Positions 53,465 to 61,167 of a stretch of 64,000 bases of DNA are shown here, one piece after another. The position numbers and the translations under genes were made by a program. This DNA is from Candidatus Gastranaerophilales bacterium (GTDB lineage Bacteria; Cyanobacteriota; Vampirovibrionia; Gastranaerophilales; Gastranaerophilaceae). A model generated the notes under the pieces. The model did not search any database and was not told the DNA's origin. It saw only the letters and a list, made by a program, of their open reading frames with translations. Where the stretch lies: assembly GCA_944325515.1 (NCBI GenBank), contig CALVAO010000001.1, positions 124,001 through 188,000 of the forward strand, read 5' to 3'. Within the stretch, counting starts at the first letter, position 1. The number at the start of each line of letters is the position of its first letter.

Positions 53465-54495
53465 AGAAGGTCAATATACTCTTTTGCTTGTTTTATCAAG
53501 TCATCAACCATTTCAAACTCATTTGTATTGCGTTTGGGATAAAGTGGTACAATCAGCATATCTGACTTATCAGATTTTTCAATTATGAATTTTTTGCCCT
53601 TATCATCCAAGTTGTAACGGAGTTTTGGTGAATATGCAACCCAATTATTGTTTTCATCAATAGTTTTAAATGTCATCCAAAATGGAGTTGTTTTTCCGCA
53701 AATCCCTTTTTGCCATAAATTACAACTAAATTGAATGCTTAAGCCAGTCGAAGGATTATCTATTCTTAAGTAGCGACAGTACCCACCTTTTTGTGGAGTG
53801 GCTTTAACACCTTTTGAATTACAAATTTTATGAATTAAAAGACTATCAGCAATTTTGTCAACAATTCTGTAGTAATCTACGATGCGATTTGCCATGTTAG
53901 AGCTTAAATCACCTGCTGAAAACGGCTTAAAATTCTGATTATCCATTTCTCCTGTAAGCCCTTTTAACTGCAGCAAATCATTATATAAAATATCTTCCTG
54001 TAAAACATTATCAAGCAGATTAAGGACTTCTTCCCATGATAAAACGAGCATTGGAGGCTTGCCTTCTTTTAGCAATAATCTGCCTTGTGGTTTTTCGTAT
54101 TCTGCGGAAGCTGCAAGTTCATCAACGAGCGATATAATTCTTGATTTAGGGCATACAAATATAAGTCCTTTCCCACCCTTTTTCTCCAAGCGTTCAAGGT
54201 AGGTATTTGGTTGATTATCAGTTAAATTTGCCCAAAACTTCATCTCAAAAATAAGGATTTCATCATTATGCGTATTCCTTAAAGACATATCAGGTCTTTC
54301 AAGATTTTCTCCGCATGATTGAAGCTCAAAATGTAAATCTTTTTCAAACGGGAGACCTAATTCAGTTCCGATATAGTCCAATAAAGTATCACGAGCAGTT
54401 GTCGAATTTTGTAGGATATAATGCAGACTCATTGTTGCAATATCTTCAGTTGATGTTCCAACACTATTAGCAATATGACACAATAATAAACTCAT
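53461..54495 (-). CDS. PD-(D/E)XK nuclease-like protein
   Basis: 344 residues. ERPDMS near 67 and ILIFEMKFWA near 83, with NQPNTYLERL after, give the PD...ExK core and following helix of the PD-(D/E)XK fold. The C-terminal half (TPFWMTFKTIDENNNW) is unfamiliar. It is divergent from an XRE regulator with an operator in between. No methyltransferase is nearby, so it is not a standard restriction system. Confidence 0.7.
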   Translation of the reverse strand: MSLLLCHIANSVGTSTEDIATMSLHYILQNSTTARDTLLDYIGTELGLPFEKDLHFELQSCGENLERPDMSLRNTHNDEILIFEMKFWANLTDNQPNTYLERLEKKGGKGLIFVCPKSRIISLVDELAASAEYEKPQGRLLLKEGKPPMLVLSWEEVLNLLDNVLQEDILYNDLLQLKGLTGEMDNQNFKPFSAGDLSSNMANRIVDYYRIVDKIADSLLIHKICNSKGVKATPQKGGYCRYLRIDNPSTGLSIQFSCNLWQKGICGKTTPFWMTFKTIDENNNWVAYSPKLRYNLDDKGKKFIIEKSDKSDMLIVPLYPKRNTNEFEMVDDLIKQAKEYIDLL

Positions 54496-54540
54496 TGCGT
54501 TCTCCTTTCAAGTTCAACTGTAAAAATAACTAAAATCTCT

Positions 54541-54606
54541 AATTCAAAATGATTATATCTCAACTGAAACAATTTAATCAAGCCAAAACTCCATTTTGAA
54601 TTTATG
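54541..54606. promoter_or_regulatory. Shared operator, copy 2
   Basis: AATTCAAAATG (54541-54551) and CATTTTGAATT (54592-54602) are perfect inverted arms. 54578-54606 matches copy 1 at 24 of 29 positions. Located between the nuclease and XRE genes. Confidence 0.6.
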
Positions 54607-54663
54607 TAAATTAACATTTTAATTTAATACCATGATGTTAATGCTTAAATTGAGGTATTAACA

Positions 54664-54978
54664 GTGGATAACAGAAAATTATTAGGGTTAAGAATAAAAG
54701 AATTACGCAAAAGAGCTTCACTAAGCCAAGAAGTTCTGGCAGAGAAAGCAGGAATTGAACCAACATCACTTAGTAATATTGAGAATGGTAGAAATTTTCC
54801 ATCATTTATTACATTAGAAAATATTATGCGGGTATTGAATGTCGGGTACTTTGATGTATTTCAGTTTGCACAATATGCACCCGCTGATGATTTAATTCAA
54901 GAAATCACAACAATTTTAAAAGATAATCCTGAACGAGTAAAAGATGCTTATAGAATTATAAAAGCTCTTGTTGATTAA
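54664..54978 (+). CDS. XRE-family regulator of the nuclease module
   Basis: 104 residues, GTG start after GAGG. HTH at about 10-65 (RIKELRKRASLSQEVLAEKAG, then TSLSNIENG). The tail APADDLIQEITTILKD resembles that of the 28552 regulator. Being divergent from the nuclease with shared operators, it probably represses its own and neighbouring promoters. Confidence 0.88.
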   Translation: MDNRKLLGLRIKELRKRASLSQEVLAEKAGIEPTSLSNIENGRNFPSFITLENIMRVLNVGYFDVFQFAQYAPADDLIQEITTILKDNPERVKDAYRIIKALVD

Positions 54979-55041
54979 TTTAACGGTGGCTGACGGTGGA
55001 GTTTGTAAAATTTTATTAAAACTTCGAAGAATTATACTTGC

Positions 55042-55089
55042 ATGTATATTTTAACTATGTCAATATAAAAATATACATTAGTGTATAAT
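55042..55089 (+). promoter_or_regulatory. Operator and -10 of the MerR-like gene
   Basis: ATGTATATTTT (55042-55052) and AAAATATACAT (55068-55078) are perfect 11-bp arms with a 15-bp gap. TATAAT follows at 55084-55089. Confidence 0.55.
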
Positions 55090-55107
55090 TTTAAAAAGAG
55101 GTTATTT

Positions 55108-55968
55108 ATGACAAGTTCTAAAAAGCCAAGTTCCATAAGTCAAAAGACATTTTTACAAATTAATTCCCTTTTGGAATTTGATAACATAGTTGAAACTATA
55201 GATTATAAAAAAGTCTTATTAGAAGTTGAAAATATTAATAAACCTCGTTACTATCCGCAACAAATTATTAAATTAATACCCGAAATAACATCACGAAAAT
55301 TAAACGATTGGGATGCTAAGGGATTACTGGTTAAACATCGAGAGAGTAGCAGCGGGTGGCGGTTATTTTCACTTGCAGATGTCGTTCGGTTACGGATTAT
55401 TCAGGATTTAAAAACTTATGGAATGTCTAATATTCAAATACAAAAAGCACTGACTGATATTTTTGAATTAAACGACACGAAACGACAGTATTTATTTGAA
55501 ACATTTTTAAATGTATGTGCGACAACAAGAAAAGTCGTTATTATTGTAGAATTTGAGGGGAGTGCATCTTTATTCCTTGAGGACTCTGCTTATATTAATT
55601 TAAAAATGGATAAAAGCTGTTGTAAACCTGTTTTAATTCTTCCGTTTTACGACTACTGTATGCCGTTTATGCCTCATAAAGAATATAACATGACAGTTAA
55701 TACCTGTGATGTTGTAAACAAGCAAAATAGAGGTAATCTGAGTGCAATAGCGGATTGTTTAATAGATGATGAATGTAAAGAAATTAGTTTAAAGAAAAAT
55801 ATTAATGGTTTACTTATTAAACCTAAAAAATATAACCATAGTATTTCTAAAGAAGATTTTATCAAATACATCGAAAATCTTGATGAAAAAAGTTTTAAAG
55901 AAATAAGAATATCTTTGCAAAATGGAGAAATTAAAACATTAAGCGAAGAAGACTCAATATTGAGCTAA
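55108..55968 (+). CDS. MerR-like transcriptional regulator
   Basis: 286 residues from ATG after GAGG; a GTG 27 nt earlier is less likely because the operator lies there. TSRKLNDWDAKGLLVKHRES and WRLFSLADVVRLRIIQDL form a MerR winged helix near 60-110. The C-terminal part, with VVIIVEF and PVLILPFYDY, is unlike typical effector domains. Probably autoregulated. Confidence 0.7.
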   Translation: MTSSKKPSSISQKTFLQINSLLEFDNIVETIDYKKVLLEVENINKPRYYPQQIIKLIPEITSRKLNDWDAKGLLVKHRESSSGWRLFSLADVVRLRIIQDLKTYGMSNIQIQKALTDIFELNDTKRQYLFETFLNVCATTRKVVIIVEFEGSASLFLEDSAYINLKMDKSCCKPVLILPFYDYCMPFMPHKEYNMTVNTCDVVNKQNRGNLSAIADCLIDDECKEISLKKNINGLLIKPKKYNHSISKEDFIKYIENLDEKSFKEIRISLQNGEIKTLSEEDSILS

Positions 55969-56071
55969 ATTATAACGGAAACCCTCCGAGTAATTTGGCG
56001 GTTATTACAAATATATCTTAAGGCAACGGAAACCATCTGAACCTTAATACAACTGCAAAGGATAGATAACT

Positions 56072-56278
56072 ATGCTTAGTATTAAGGCGTGCCGCAAATG
56101 CCTAAAAAATTATTCAAAAGACCTAACTGACGATGAAATTGAAAATGTTAGGGATTTAATGTACCAATTTGCATTTGTTATGGTAGAAGATTACCTAAAT
56201 AATTGCAAAAATGTTGTGCCGATATCGGCAGAAAGGAAAGAAAATGGAAAATCAAGATTTTATGAAAGATGTATTTAA
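56072..56278 (+). CDS. Small protein upstream of recombinase
   Basis: 68 residues with CRKCLKNYSKDLTDDEIENVRDLM at the start, a helical region, and a basic tail. Weak AAGGAT site. It overlaps the next small gene by 35 bp in another frame. A directionality factor for the recombinase is a guess from position. AACGGAAACC occurs twice just upstream (55974 and 56025). Confidence 0.45.
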   Translation: MLSIKACRKCLKNYSKDLTDDEIENVRDLMYQFAFVMVEDYLNNCKNVVPISAERKENGKSRFYERCI

Positions 56279-56423
56279 TTCACCAAGTATGAGTATGGCA
56301 TCTAAAGAATTGTTAGAAACTATTCAAAATGCGTTTAAACAGTATGAATGGAAAGTTAGAAGTGAACGGATTAAAGCGGGTATTAGAGAGGCAAAATTAA
56401 GAAAGACAAGCAAAGCGGAGTAA
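56244..56423 (+). CDS. Small helical protein before recombinase
   Basis: 59 residues from ATG after AAAGGAAAG. It ends SERIKAGIREAKLRKTSKAE, reminiscent of the arm region of serine recombinases. Located 26 nt before the recombinase ATG. Possibly an accessory factor; unknown. Confidence 0.5.
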   Translation: MENQDFMKDVFNSPSMSMASKELLETIQNAFKQYEWKVRSERIKAGIREAKLRKTSKAE

Positions 56424-56449
56424 AATCCGCTTTTGTGAAAGGAGAAACA

Positions 56450-57946
56450 ATGAGTCAAAATGCTTTAATTTATACAAGAGTATCAACAAAAGAACAAGCT
56501 GAAGGCGGATATAGTTTATCAAACCAAGACAAGGAATGTAAAAAATTCGCAATCGATAATAATTATTCAATTCTTAATGTATATGAAGAACGAGGTGAAA
56601 GTGCAAAAACAACTGATAGAACTGAATTGCAAAAATTGATGAAATACTGTTTCCAAAACAAAAAAGATATAGATGTACTAATTGTATGGAAACTTGATAG
56701 ATTAGCACGTAATATGGAGGATTTTTATTCTCTTACTAATTATTTTAATAAATTAAATATTCGGGTACTTTCTGCAACGGAAGTAAACGGTGAGTCCGCA
56801 ACCGAAAAATTAACTCGGAATATGTTGGGAGCTTTTGCTCAATTTGAAAATGACCAAAAATCTGAAAGAGTAACAGCAGGCATGAAAGAAGCTTTTAAAC
56901 AAGGAAATTGGTTATGGAAAACTCCGAAAGGATATACGAGAAAATTTGGTATGGTTATTCCTGACCCCGAAACCGCTCCGATTATTATTAAAATTTTTGA
57001 AAAATTTTCAACAGGTTTATACCAACAAACACAGCTAATAAAATATGCCGAGAAAAATGGTATTAAGATGCAAGCTTCTACAATGAACCATATGCTAAGG
57101 AACCCATTTTATATCGGTTACATGGTAAAGGGAAAATGGTCGGAAGAACCAATACGAGGAAGTTTCGAACCAATTATATCAGAAAAGATTTTTAACAAAG
57201 TACAAGCTATATTAGACGGCAGAAAACCTATTATATCAAGCTATAAAAGAAATAACCCCGACTATCCTCTTAGGCAGTTCATTACATGTCCGAATTGCAA
57301 CCAACCATTATCAGGCAGTCTATCAAAGGGAAGAAATAAAAAATATCCTTATTACCACTGTTATAATAAAGATTGTTCAATAAACTTCAGAGTACCAGTA
57401 GATAGATTGCATAAAGTATTTGTAGAATATTTGAAAGAAATAAAACCAGCATCCGAATTTCTTGATTTATTTCAATTAACAGTTGAAGATGTTTATAATC
57501 AAAGGACTGAAAATAGGCTAAATAAGTCAAATGAATTAGATAAAAGACTTATTAAATTAAAGGCAACTAAAAGCAAACTAATAGATTATAAGTTAGACGG
57601 CTCTATATCGCAAGCGGATTATATGTTTAAATCAGAGCAATTAAATTCACAAATAAAAGAGGTTGAATATGAACTCTCTACCCTTTCAGATACAGAAGAA
57701 GACCTTACGAAATGTCTAAAATATACTTGTAATGTAGTGGCAAATCTGGACGAAGTATGGCTTAATGGAAGCTTAGAAATAAGACAACGGTTGCAGAGAT
57801 TAATTTTTCCAAAAGGCTTAACTTATGATTTAAGTAATTTTCGAACCGCTGAAATGTCAAGCCTATTCAAAATAATAGGCTCCTTTAAGGAGCCTTCTTA
57901 TAATATGGTACCCCCAAGCGAATTCGAATCGCTGTCTACACCGTGA
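56450..57946 (+). CDS. Large serine recombinase (integrase)
   Basis: 498 residues from ATG after AAAGGAG. The resolvase domain has nucleophile Ser in ALIYTRVSTKEQ, then VWKLDRLARNMED and LGAFAQFENDQKSERV. The recombinase domain (NHMLRNPFYIGYMVKG) and a zinc ribbon (CPNCNQPLSG, CYNKDC) follow, then a coiled coil near 380-440. The last residues, PPSEFESLSTP, are read from the antisense of tRNA-Glu, and the stop lies inside the tRNA. Confidence 0.92.
   Translation: MSQNALIYTRVSTKEQAEGGYSLSNQDKECKKFAIDNNYSILNVYEERGESAKTTDRTELQKLMKYCFQNKKDIDVLIVWKLDRLARNMEDFYSLTNYFNKLNIRVLSATEVNGESATEKLTRNMLGAFAQFENDQKSERVTAGMKEAFKQGNWLWKTPKGYTRKFGMVIPDPETAPIIIKIFEKFSTGLYQQTQLIKYAEKNGIKMQASTMNHMLRNPFYIGYMVKGKWSEEPIRGSFEPIISEKIFNKVQAILDGRKPIISSYKRNNPDYPLRQFITCPNCNQPLSGSLSKGRNKKYPYYHCYNKDCSINFRVPVDRLHKVFVEYLKEIKPASEFLDLFQLTVEDVYNQRTENRLNKSNELDKRLIKLKATKSKLIDYKLDGSISQADYMFKSEQLNSQIKEVEYELSTLSDTEEDLTKCLKYTCNVVANLDEVWLNGSLEIRQRLQRLIFPKGLTYDLSNFRTAEMSSLFKIIGSFKEPSYNMVPPSEFESLSTP
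57860..57895 (-). terminator. tRNA-Glu terminator within recombinase 3-prime end
   Basis: On the minus strand AGGCTCC-TTAAA-GGAGCCT is followed by ATTATTTTG, ending the tRNA transcript. An alternative hairpin, AGCCTATT with AATAGGCT (57860-57881), shares the AGGCT arm, so the two exclude each other. Confidence 0.6.
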
Positions 57947-57981
57947 AAGGGTGTTGTCCTAGGCCTCTAGACGATGGGGGC
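57906..57981 (-). tRNA. tRNA-Glu(TTC)
   Basis: The acceptor GCCCCCA pairs with TGGGGGT (last pair G-U), the anticodon arm is ACACC-CTTTCAC-GGTGT (anticodon TTC) and the T-arm AGCGA-TTCGAAT-TCGCT. Discriminator A and CCA follow in the DNA, unlike tRNA-Ser here, perhaps contributed by the inserted element. The 3-prime end faces the recombinase. Confidence 0.93.
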
Positions 57982-58102
57982 TTATCGACAATTTCTATAG
58001 TACCAAATCAATTTATATTGTCAAGCGGTATGACTTGTTTCTGTTTTGACTTGAAATGATTGTTTTTTAGTCTTAATATTATACAAGAGAATTGAGGTTA
58101 TT

Positions 58103-58855
58103 ATGATAAACAGAAAGTCAAGAGATGAAATAAAAAGAATGAGGCATGCCGGTCATATTGTGGCTCTTGTGCATAAAAAAATGAGAGAAGTTGTTGAACC
58201 GGGTATATCAACAAAAGAATTAGATAATATAGCAATGAAAGTTATAAAGGAAAATAAGGCTATTCCGACTTTTCTAGGATATAACGGTTTCCCCGCAAGC
58301 ATATGTACTTCTATTAATGAAAAAGTTGTACATGGAATACCTTCAGAATCTGAAATTTTAAAAGAGGGTGATATAATTGCGATTGATGTGGGTGCAACAT
58401 ACGGCGGTATGGTTGGTGATAGCGCATGGTCATATGCAGTGGGAGAAATTTCAGAAGAGAAAAAACTCTTGATGAAAGCAACAGAAGAATCTTTATACGC
58501 AGGAATAGCACAGATGAGAGCCGGTAATGTTCTTGATGATATATCCGGTGCCATAGAGGATGTTGCTAATAATTATAAATTAGGCATAGTACGCCAGTAT
58601 GGCGGGCATGGGGTTGGACATAGCATGCATGAAGAGCCGTTTTTGTTTAACTACAGGGTCGGCGATCAAACACTTATCAAGTCAGGTATGGTTATTGCGA
58701 TTGAACCGATGTTAAATCTCGGCGGAGATGAAGTTTTTGTCGAAGACGATAAGTGGGGGGTTGTGACAAAAGACAGAAAACCGTCTGCGCATTTTGAACA
58801 CACTGTTCTTGCTACAGACGGCGATCCAATTCTTATGACAACTTTAATGGATTAG
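58103..58855 (+). CDS. map: Methionine aminopeptidase type I
   Basis: 250 residues. Metal ligands are in IIAIDVGATYGGMVGDSAW (Asp, Asp), GGHGVGHSMHEEPF (His), AIEPML (Glu) and HFEHTVLAT (Glu region). It removes the N-terminal Met. TTGAGG precedes the ATG. It overlaps the next gene tail to tail by 4 bp. Confidence 0.95.
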   Translation: MINRKSRDEIKRMRHAGHIVALVHKKMREVVEPGISTKELDNIAMKVIKENKAIPTFLGYNGFPASICTSINEKVVHGIPSESEILKEGDIIAIDVGATYGGMVGDSAWSYAVGEISEEKKLLMKATEESLYAGIAQMRAGNVLDDISGAIEDVANNYKLGIVRQYGGHGVGHSMHEEPFLFNYRVGDQTLIKSGMVIAIEPMLNLGGDEVFVEDDKWGVVTKDRKPSAHFEHTVLATDGDPILMTTLMD

Positions 58856-59271
58856 TCAAAATCAAACATAAACGGATTTGAATCATTTGCAGAAGTGTAT
58901 ATACCTGTTACTTTAGCCTCTGCGTCGTACCTTACTGCAAATATGCCCAGTTGTTTCTGCAGGGCTTTGTTCTGCTTTAAGAGCTGAAGATCTTTCTGGC
59001 TTAAATCGTTAGCATTACCATCTAGAGTTCTTAATTTATTAAAAATATTGTATTTTGTTGAAGAAAGGTTTAATGCTCTCTGAGGGGTATTTTTTTTATC
59101 GCCGGGCTGACAATAAAAATTTGTGACTTTTCCGTTTTTAACGGTTGTACGGACTTCCCCCGGCTTCAGTTCGCCGTTATGTTTATGATTCTTTATTGTT
59201 AAATCACCTTTAATACTAACTGAAAAGGTTTCACCATTTGATTTGTTTGCTACTGTAAGATTTGCTGTCAT
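58852..59271 (-). CDS. Lineage-specific protein, unknown
   Basis: 139 residues starting MTANLTVANKSNGETFSVSI, beta-rich in the first half, with DLSQKDLQLLKQNKALQKQLG helix and a final strand FAVRYDAEAKVTGIYTS. No signal peptide. GGAG precedes the ATG and a GCAATT-type block is 30-60 nt upstream. Confidence 0.65.
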   Translation of the reverse strand: MTANLTVANKSNGETFSVSIKGDLTIKNHKHNGELKPGEVRTTVKNGKVTNFYCQPGDKKNTPQRALNLSSTKYNIFNKLRTLDGNANDLSQKDLQLLKQNKALQKQLGIFAVRYDAEAKVTGIYTSANDSNPFMFDFD

Positions 59272-59300
59272 AAATTTCTCCTTTATTAATATCCCTTATA

Positions 59301-59333
59301 TGTATATAAAGTATTTAACGCGAAAATAATTGC
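59301..59333 (-). promoter_or_regulatory. Promoter-like block, GCAATT-N14-TACTTTATATACA
   Basis: On the minus strand GCAATT (59333-59328) is followed after 14 bp by TACTTTATATACA, about 30 nt before the 58852-59271 gene. Confidence 0.55.
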
Positions 59334-59422
59334 TTTCTTGTAAAGAAATGTTAAATATATACCCCTAGACAAAATCTTATGTGTGTTATACAATCAATAC
59401 AAAACTAGTTGAAGAGGTAAAA

Positions 59423-59665
59423 ATGGATCAAATTATTAAAGTAGCCTGGGAATTAAACGAAAAAAGCGAAAACCGATATAAGTTAGTATATGAGATTGCA
59501 GAACTCGCTAAGAAATTGGTTGATGAGATGCAAATGAAAAAAGCCCGAGATGAGTTTGGCTTTGAAGAAGCTGTTAACGAGAATGCATACAAAAAAGAAA
59601 ATCCAGTTGAACATGCAATTATGGTTAAAGCTTCAGAGGCGGATGATACCGAACTTGTAGGTTAA
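59423..59665 (+). CDS. rpoZ: RNA polymerase omega subunit
   Basis: 80 residues from ATG after GAAGAGG. KSENRYKLVYEIAELAKKL matches the NRY/F-LV...A..A core of omega, and PVEHAIMVKASEADD the second conserved helix. It assists RNA polymerase assembly. A strong terminator follows, so it is a single-gene transcript. Confidence 0.75.
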   Translation: MDQIIKVAWELNEKSENRYKLVYEIAELAKKLVDEMQMKKARDEFGFEEAVNENAYKKENPVEHAIMVKASEADDTELVG

Positions 59666-59683
59666 GTTTTAAGATTTTCTTAT

Positions 59684-59719
59684 AAAAAAGAACTTCCCTA
59701 TAAGCGGAAGTTCTTTTTT
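59684..59719 (+). terminator. Terminator of rpoZ
   Basis: A 14-bp stem (AAAAAAGAACTTCC with GGAAGTTCTTTTTT) with an 8-nt loop. Confidence 0.85.
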
Positions 59720-59743
59720 TTGTAAAATTTTCTTAATAAAAAA

Positions 59744-59773
59744 GCAATTTTTAAGTTTTAGAATACTTAATTT
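59744..59773 (+). promoter_or_regulatory. Promoter-like block, GCAATT-N14-TACTTAATTT
   Basis: GCAATT (59744-59749), 14 bp, then TACTTAATTT, before a short leader frame and the 59846 gene. Confidence 0.5.
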
Positions 59774-59793
59774 GAAAGAAAGGTTGTGTAGTT

Positions 59794-59841
59794 ATGCATA
59801 AGCACAGTAAAAAGTTAATGAATTTAATATGGGGTTTGTGA
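59794..59841 (+). CDS. 15-codon leader peptide
   Basis: A frame MHKHSKKLMNLIWGL with GAAAGAAAGG upstream ends 4 nt before the ATG of the next gene, which has no ribosome site of its own. Translation of this short frame would be needed to start the larger one. Its existence rests only on position and ribosome site. Confidence 0.4.
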   Translation: MHKHSKKLMNLIWGL

Positions 59842-59845
59842 TTGT

Positions 59846-61129
59846 ATGATATGGAATGCTGCTAAGATATATTCAACATTAGGAAACCCCGATTCACTTG
59901 TACCTTTATGCGTAAAGGATGTTTCCAGTTCTGTAGGAATGACGACAGGCTCGTATATTACCGGAAAAGAAGAGGGGTTTGACAGATTTATAGATGAATT
60001 TGGAACAGAAGCTCTATGGCTGGGTGGAATTCCTGGTTTGAGATGGATATTTGATAAAACAGCATTTAAAGTCTGCGGACTTGATGCTAAAATTGATCCA
60101 AGAAATTTGAAAGATATGGAGCTGTATAAAAAGATTAAAGAATATGCTCCTGATGAAAAAATAAAAAACAGTTTGGAAAAAGCTGAAAAAAATAAAAAAC
60201 TCTTTAAAAACCTTGCGGCTTCAAAATTTGTATTTTCAACGCTGGTTGCTGCTGGAGCTTATATCGGATTAACAAAATTAAAACAGCATTATACTCACAA
60301 AAAGATAAGAGAGAATTTAATTAAAGAATACAATGAATCAAAAGAGCAGAACAAGAAGCCGGATAATAATCATACTGCTCAAAGTCCTTCTTTTAAAGGT
60401 ATTGGAAAGCTTGTCGAAGAGTTTGCTTTTTCTCCGGTTAAAAATATGTATATTATGGATGGTTTTATTACAACCGAGAGGTTAACTGATGCAAGAAATG
60501 CTCAAGAGTTTGCCGGATATGCCATAAAAGAGGGTTCTACACTATTTTTCTTATATTATGCGGGTAAAAAGATACAGCAGATGTTTGAAAAGACCGCACA
60601 AAAGAAACACAACAAGTCGATTACTCTTGATTCACGTGTCTTAGAAGGTAATAGACTTAAGGAAATATTTGATAACGGGCAAGTGGTTAAGAGTATTGAA
60701 GAATTTAATGCTGCAAATACTTCAAAAATTAATCTATACGAATTTTTGCATAAAAATCCGGATAATGAAATTGTTAAAATCGCAAAACAGTCTGACGCAA
60801 TAAAACTTCTGAAAAACTCTGATAAAATTGATACCAGAGCGTTTATTGATTTAGAGGAGATAAAAGGCATAAATAACAAGGTTACTGAATTGTACGGACA
60901 ATATAAAGATGCACTAAGCAAAGGTGAAACTTCCGAAAAATTCTTTCAAGGTTTAAGGAGATTAAAAAGACAATCAATTATCGGTAACATAGGTGCATGT
61001 ATACTGGCACTCGGAGTAATCACGCCCGGCATAATGCTTCTTAAAAGATTAACCGATAAATCCGGCAAGGAATTTCAAACAAAAAGAGAAATAAAAGAAC
61101 AATTAATCAGAGAGGGAATTATATCTTAA
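59846..61129 (+). CDS. Lineage-specific membrane-associated protein with SFKG
   Basis: 427 residues. A hydrophobic segment near 128-145 (FVFSTLVAAGAYIGLTKL), another near 230 (STLFFLYYAGKKI) and one near 395 (IGACILALGVITPGIMLL). SPSFKGIG occurs near 188. Charged helices lie between. No known domain. Probably started by re-initiation after the leader peptide. Confidence 0.65.
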   Translation: MIWNAAKIYSTLGNPDSLVPLCVKDVSSSVGMTTGSYITGKEEGFDRFIDEFGTEALWLGGIPGLRWIFDKTAFKVCGLDAKIDPRNLKDMELYKKIKEYAPDEKIKNSLEKAEKNKKLFKNLAASKFVFSTLVAAGAYIGLTKLKQHYTHKKIRENLIKEYNESKEQNKKPDNNHTAQSPSFKGIGKLVEEFAFSPVKNMYIMDGFITTERLTDARNAQEFAGYAIKEGSTLFFLYYAGKKIQQMFEKTAQKKHNKSITLDSRVLEGNRLKEIFDNGQVVKSIEEFNAANTSKINLYEFLHKNPDNEIVKIAKQSDAIKLLKNSDKIDTRAFIDLEEIKGINNKVTELYGQYKDALSKGETSEKFFQGLRRLKRQSIIGNIGACILALGVITPGIMLLKRLTDKSGKEFQTKREIKEQLIREGIIS

Positions 61130-61167
61130 TAAAAACCTGTTAAAATAAAAAAAACAAAGGAGTTTTT

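Larger units (their letters stand above)
48434..57946. mobile_element. Probable integrative element at tRNA-Glu
   Basis: The region between the sugar transferase and tRNA-Glu holds a large serine recombinase abutting the tRNA 3-prime end, three regulators, a nuclease, an AlbA_2 protein and several unrecognised genes. No copy of the tRNA end was found at the left side, so the left boundary is an estimate near 48.4 kb; large serine recombinases need only a very short shared core. No replication or conjugation gene is present, so it would be a non-conjugative island or a remnant. Confidence 0.55.

Noticed and set aside
53090-54495. Type II restriction-modification system
   Set aside because: A nuclease and a controller-like XRE are present but no methyltransferase is found in the element.
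55974-56034. AACGGAAACC pair as an attachment or RDF site
   Set aside because: Only two 10-bp copies, no dyad, no other support; noted with the 56072 gene only.
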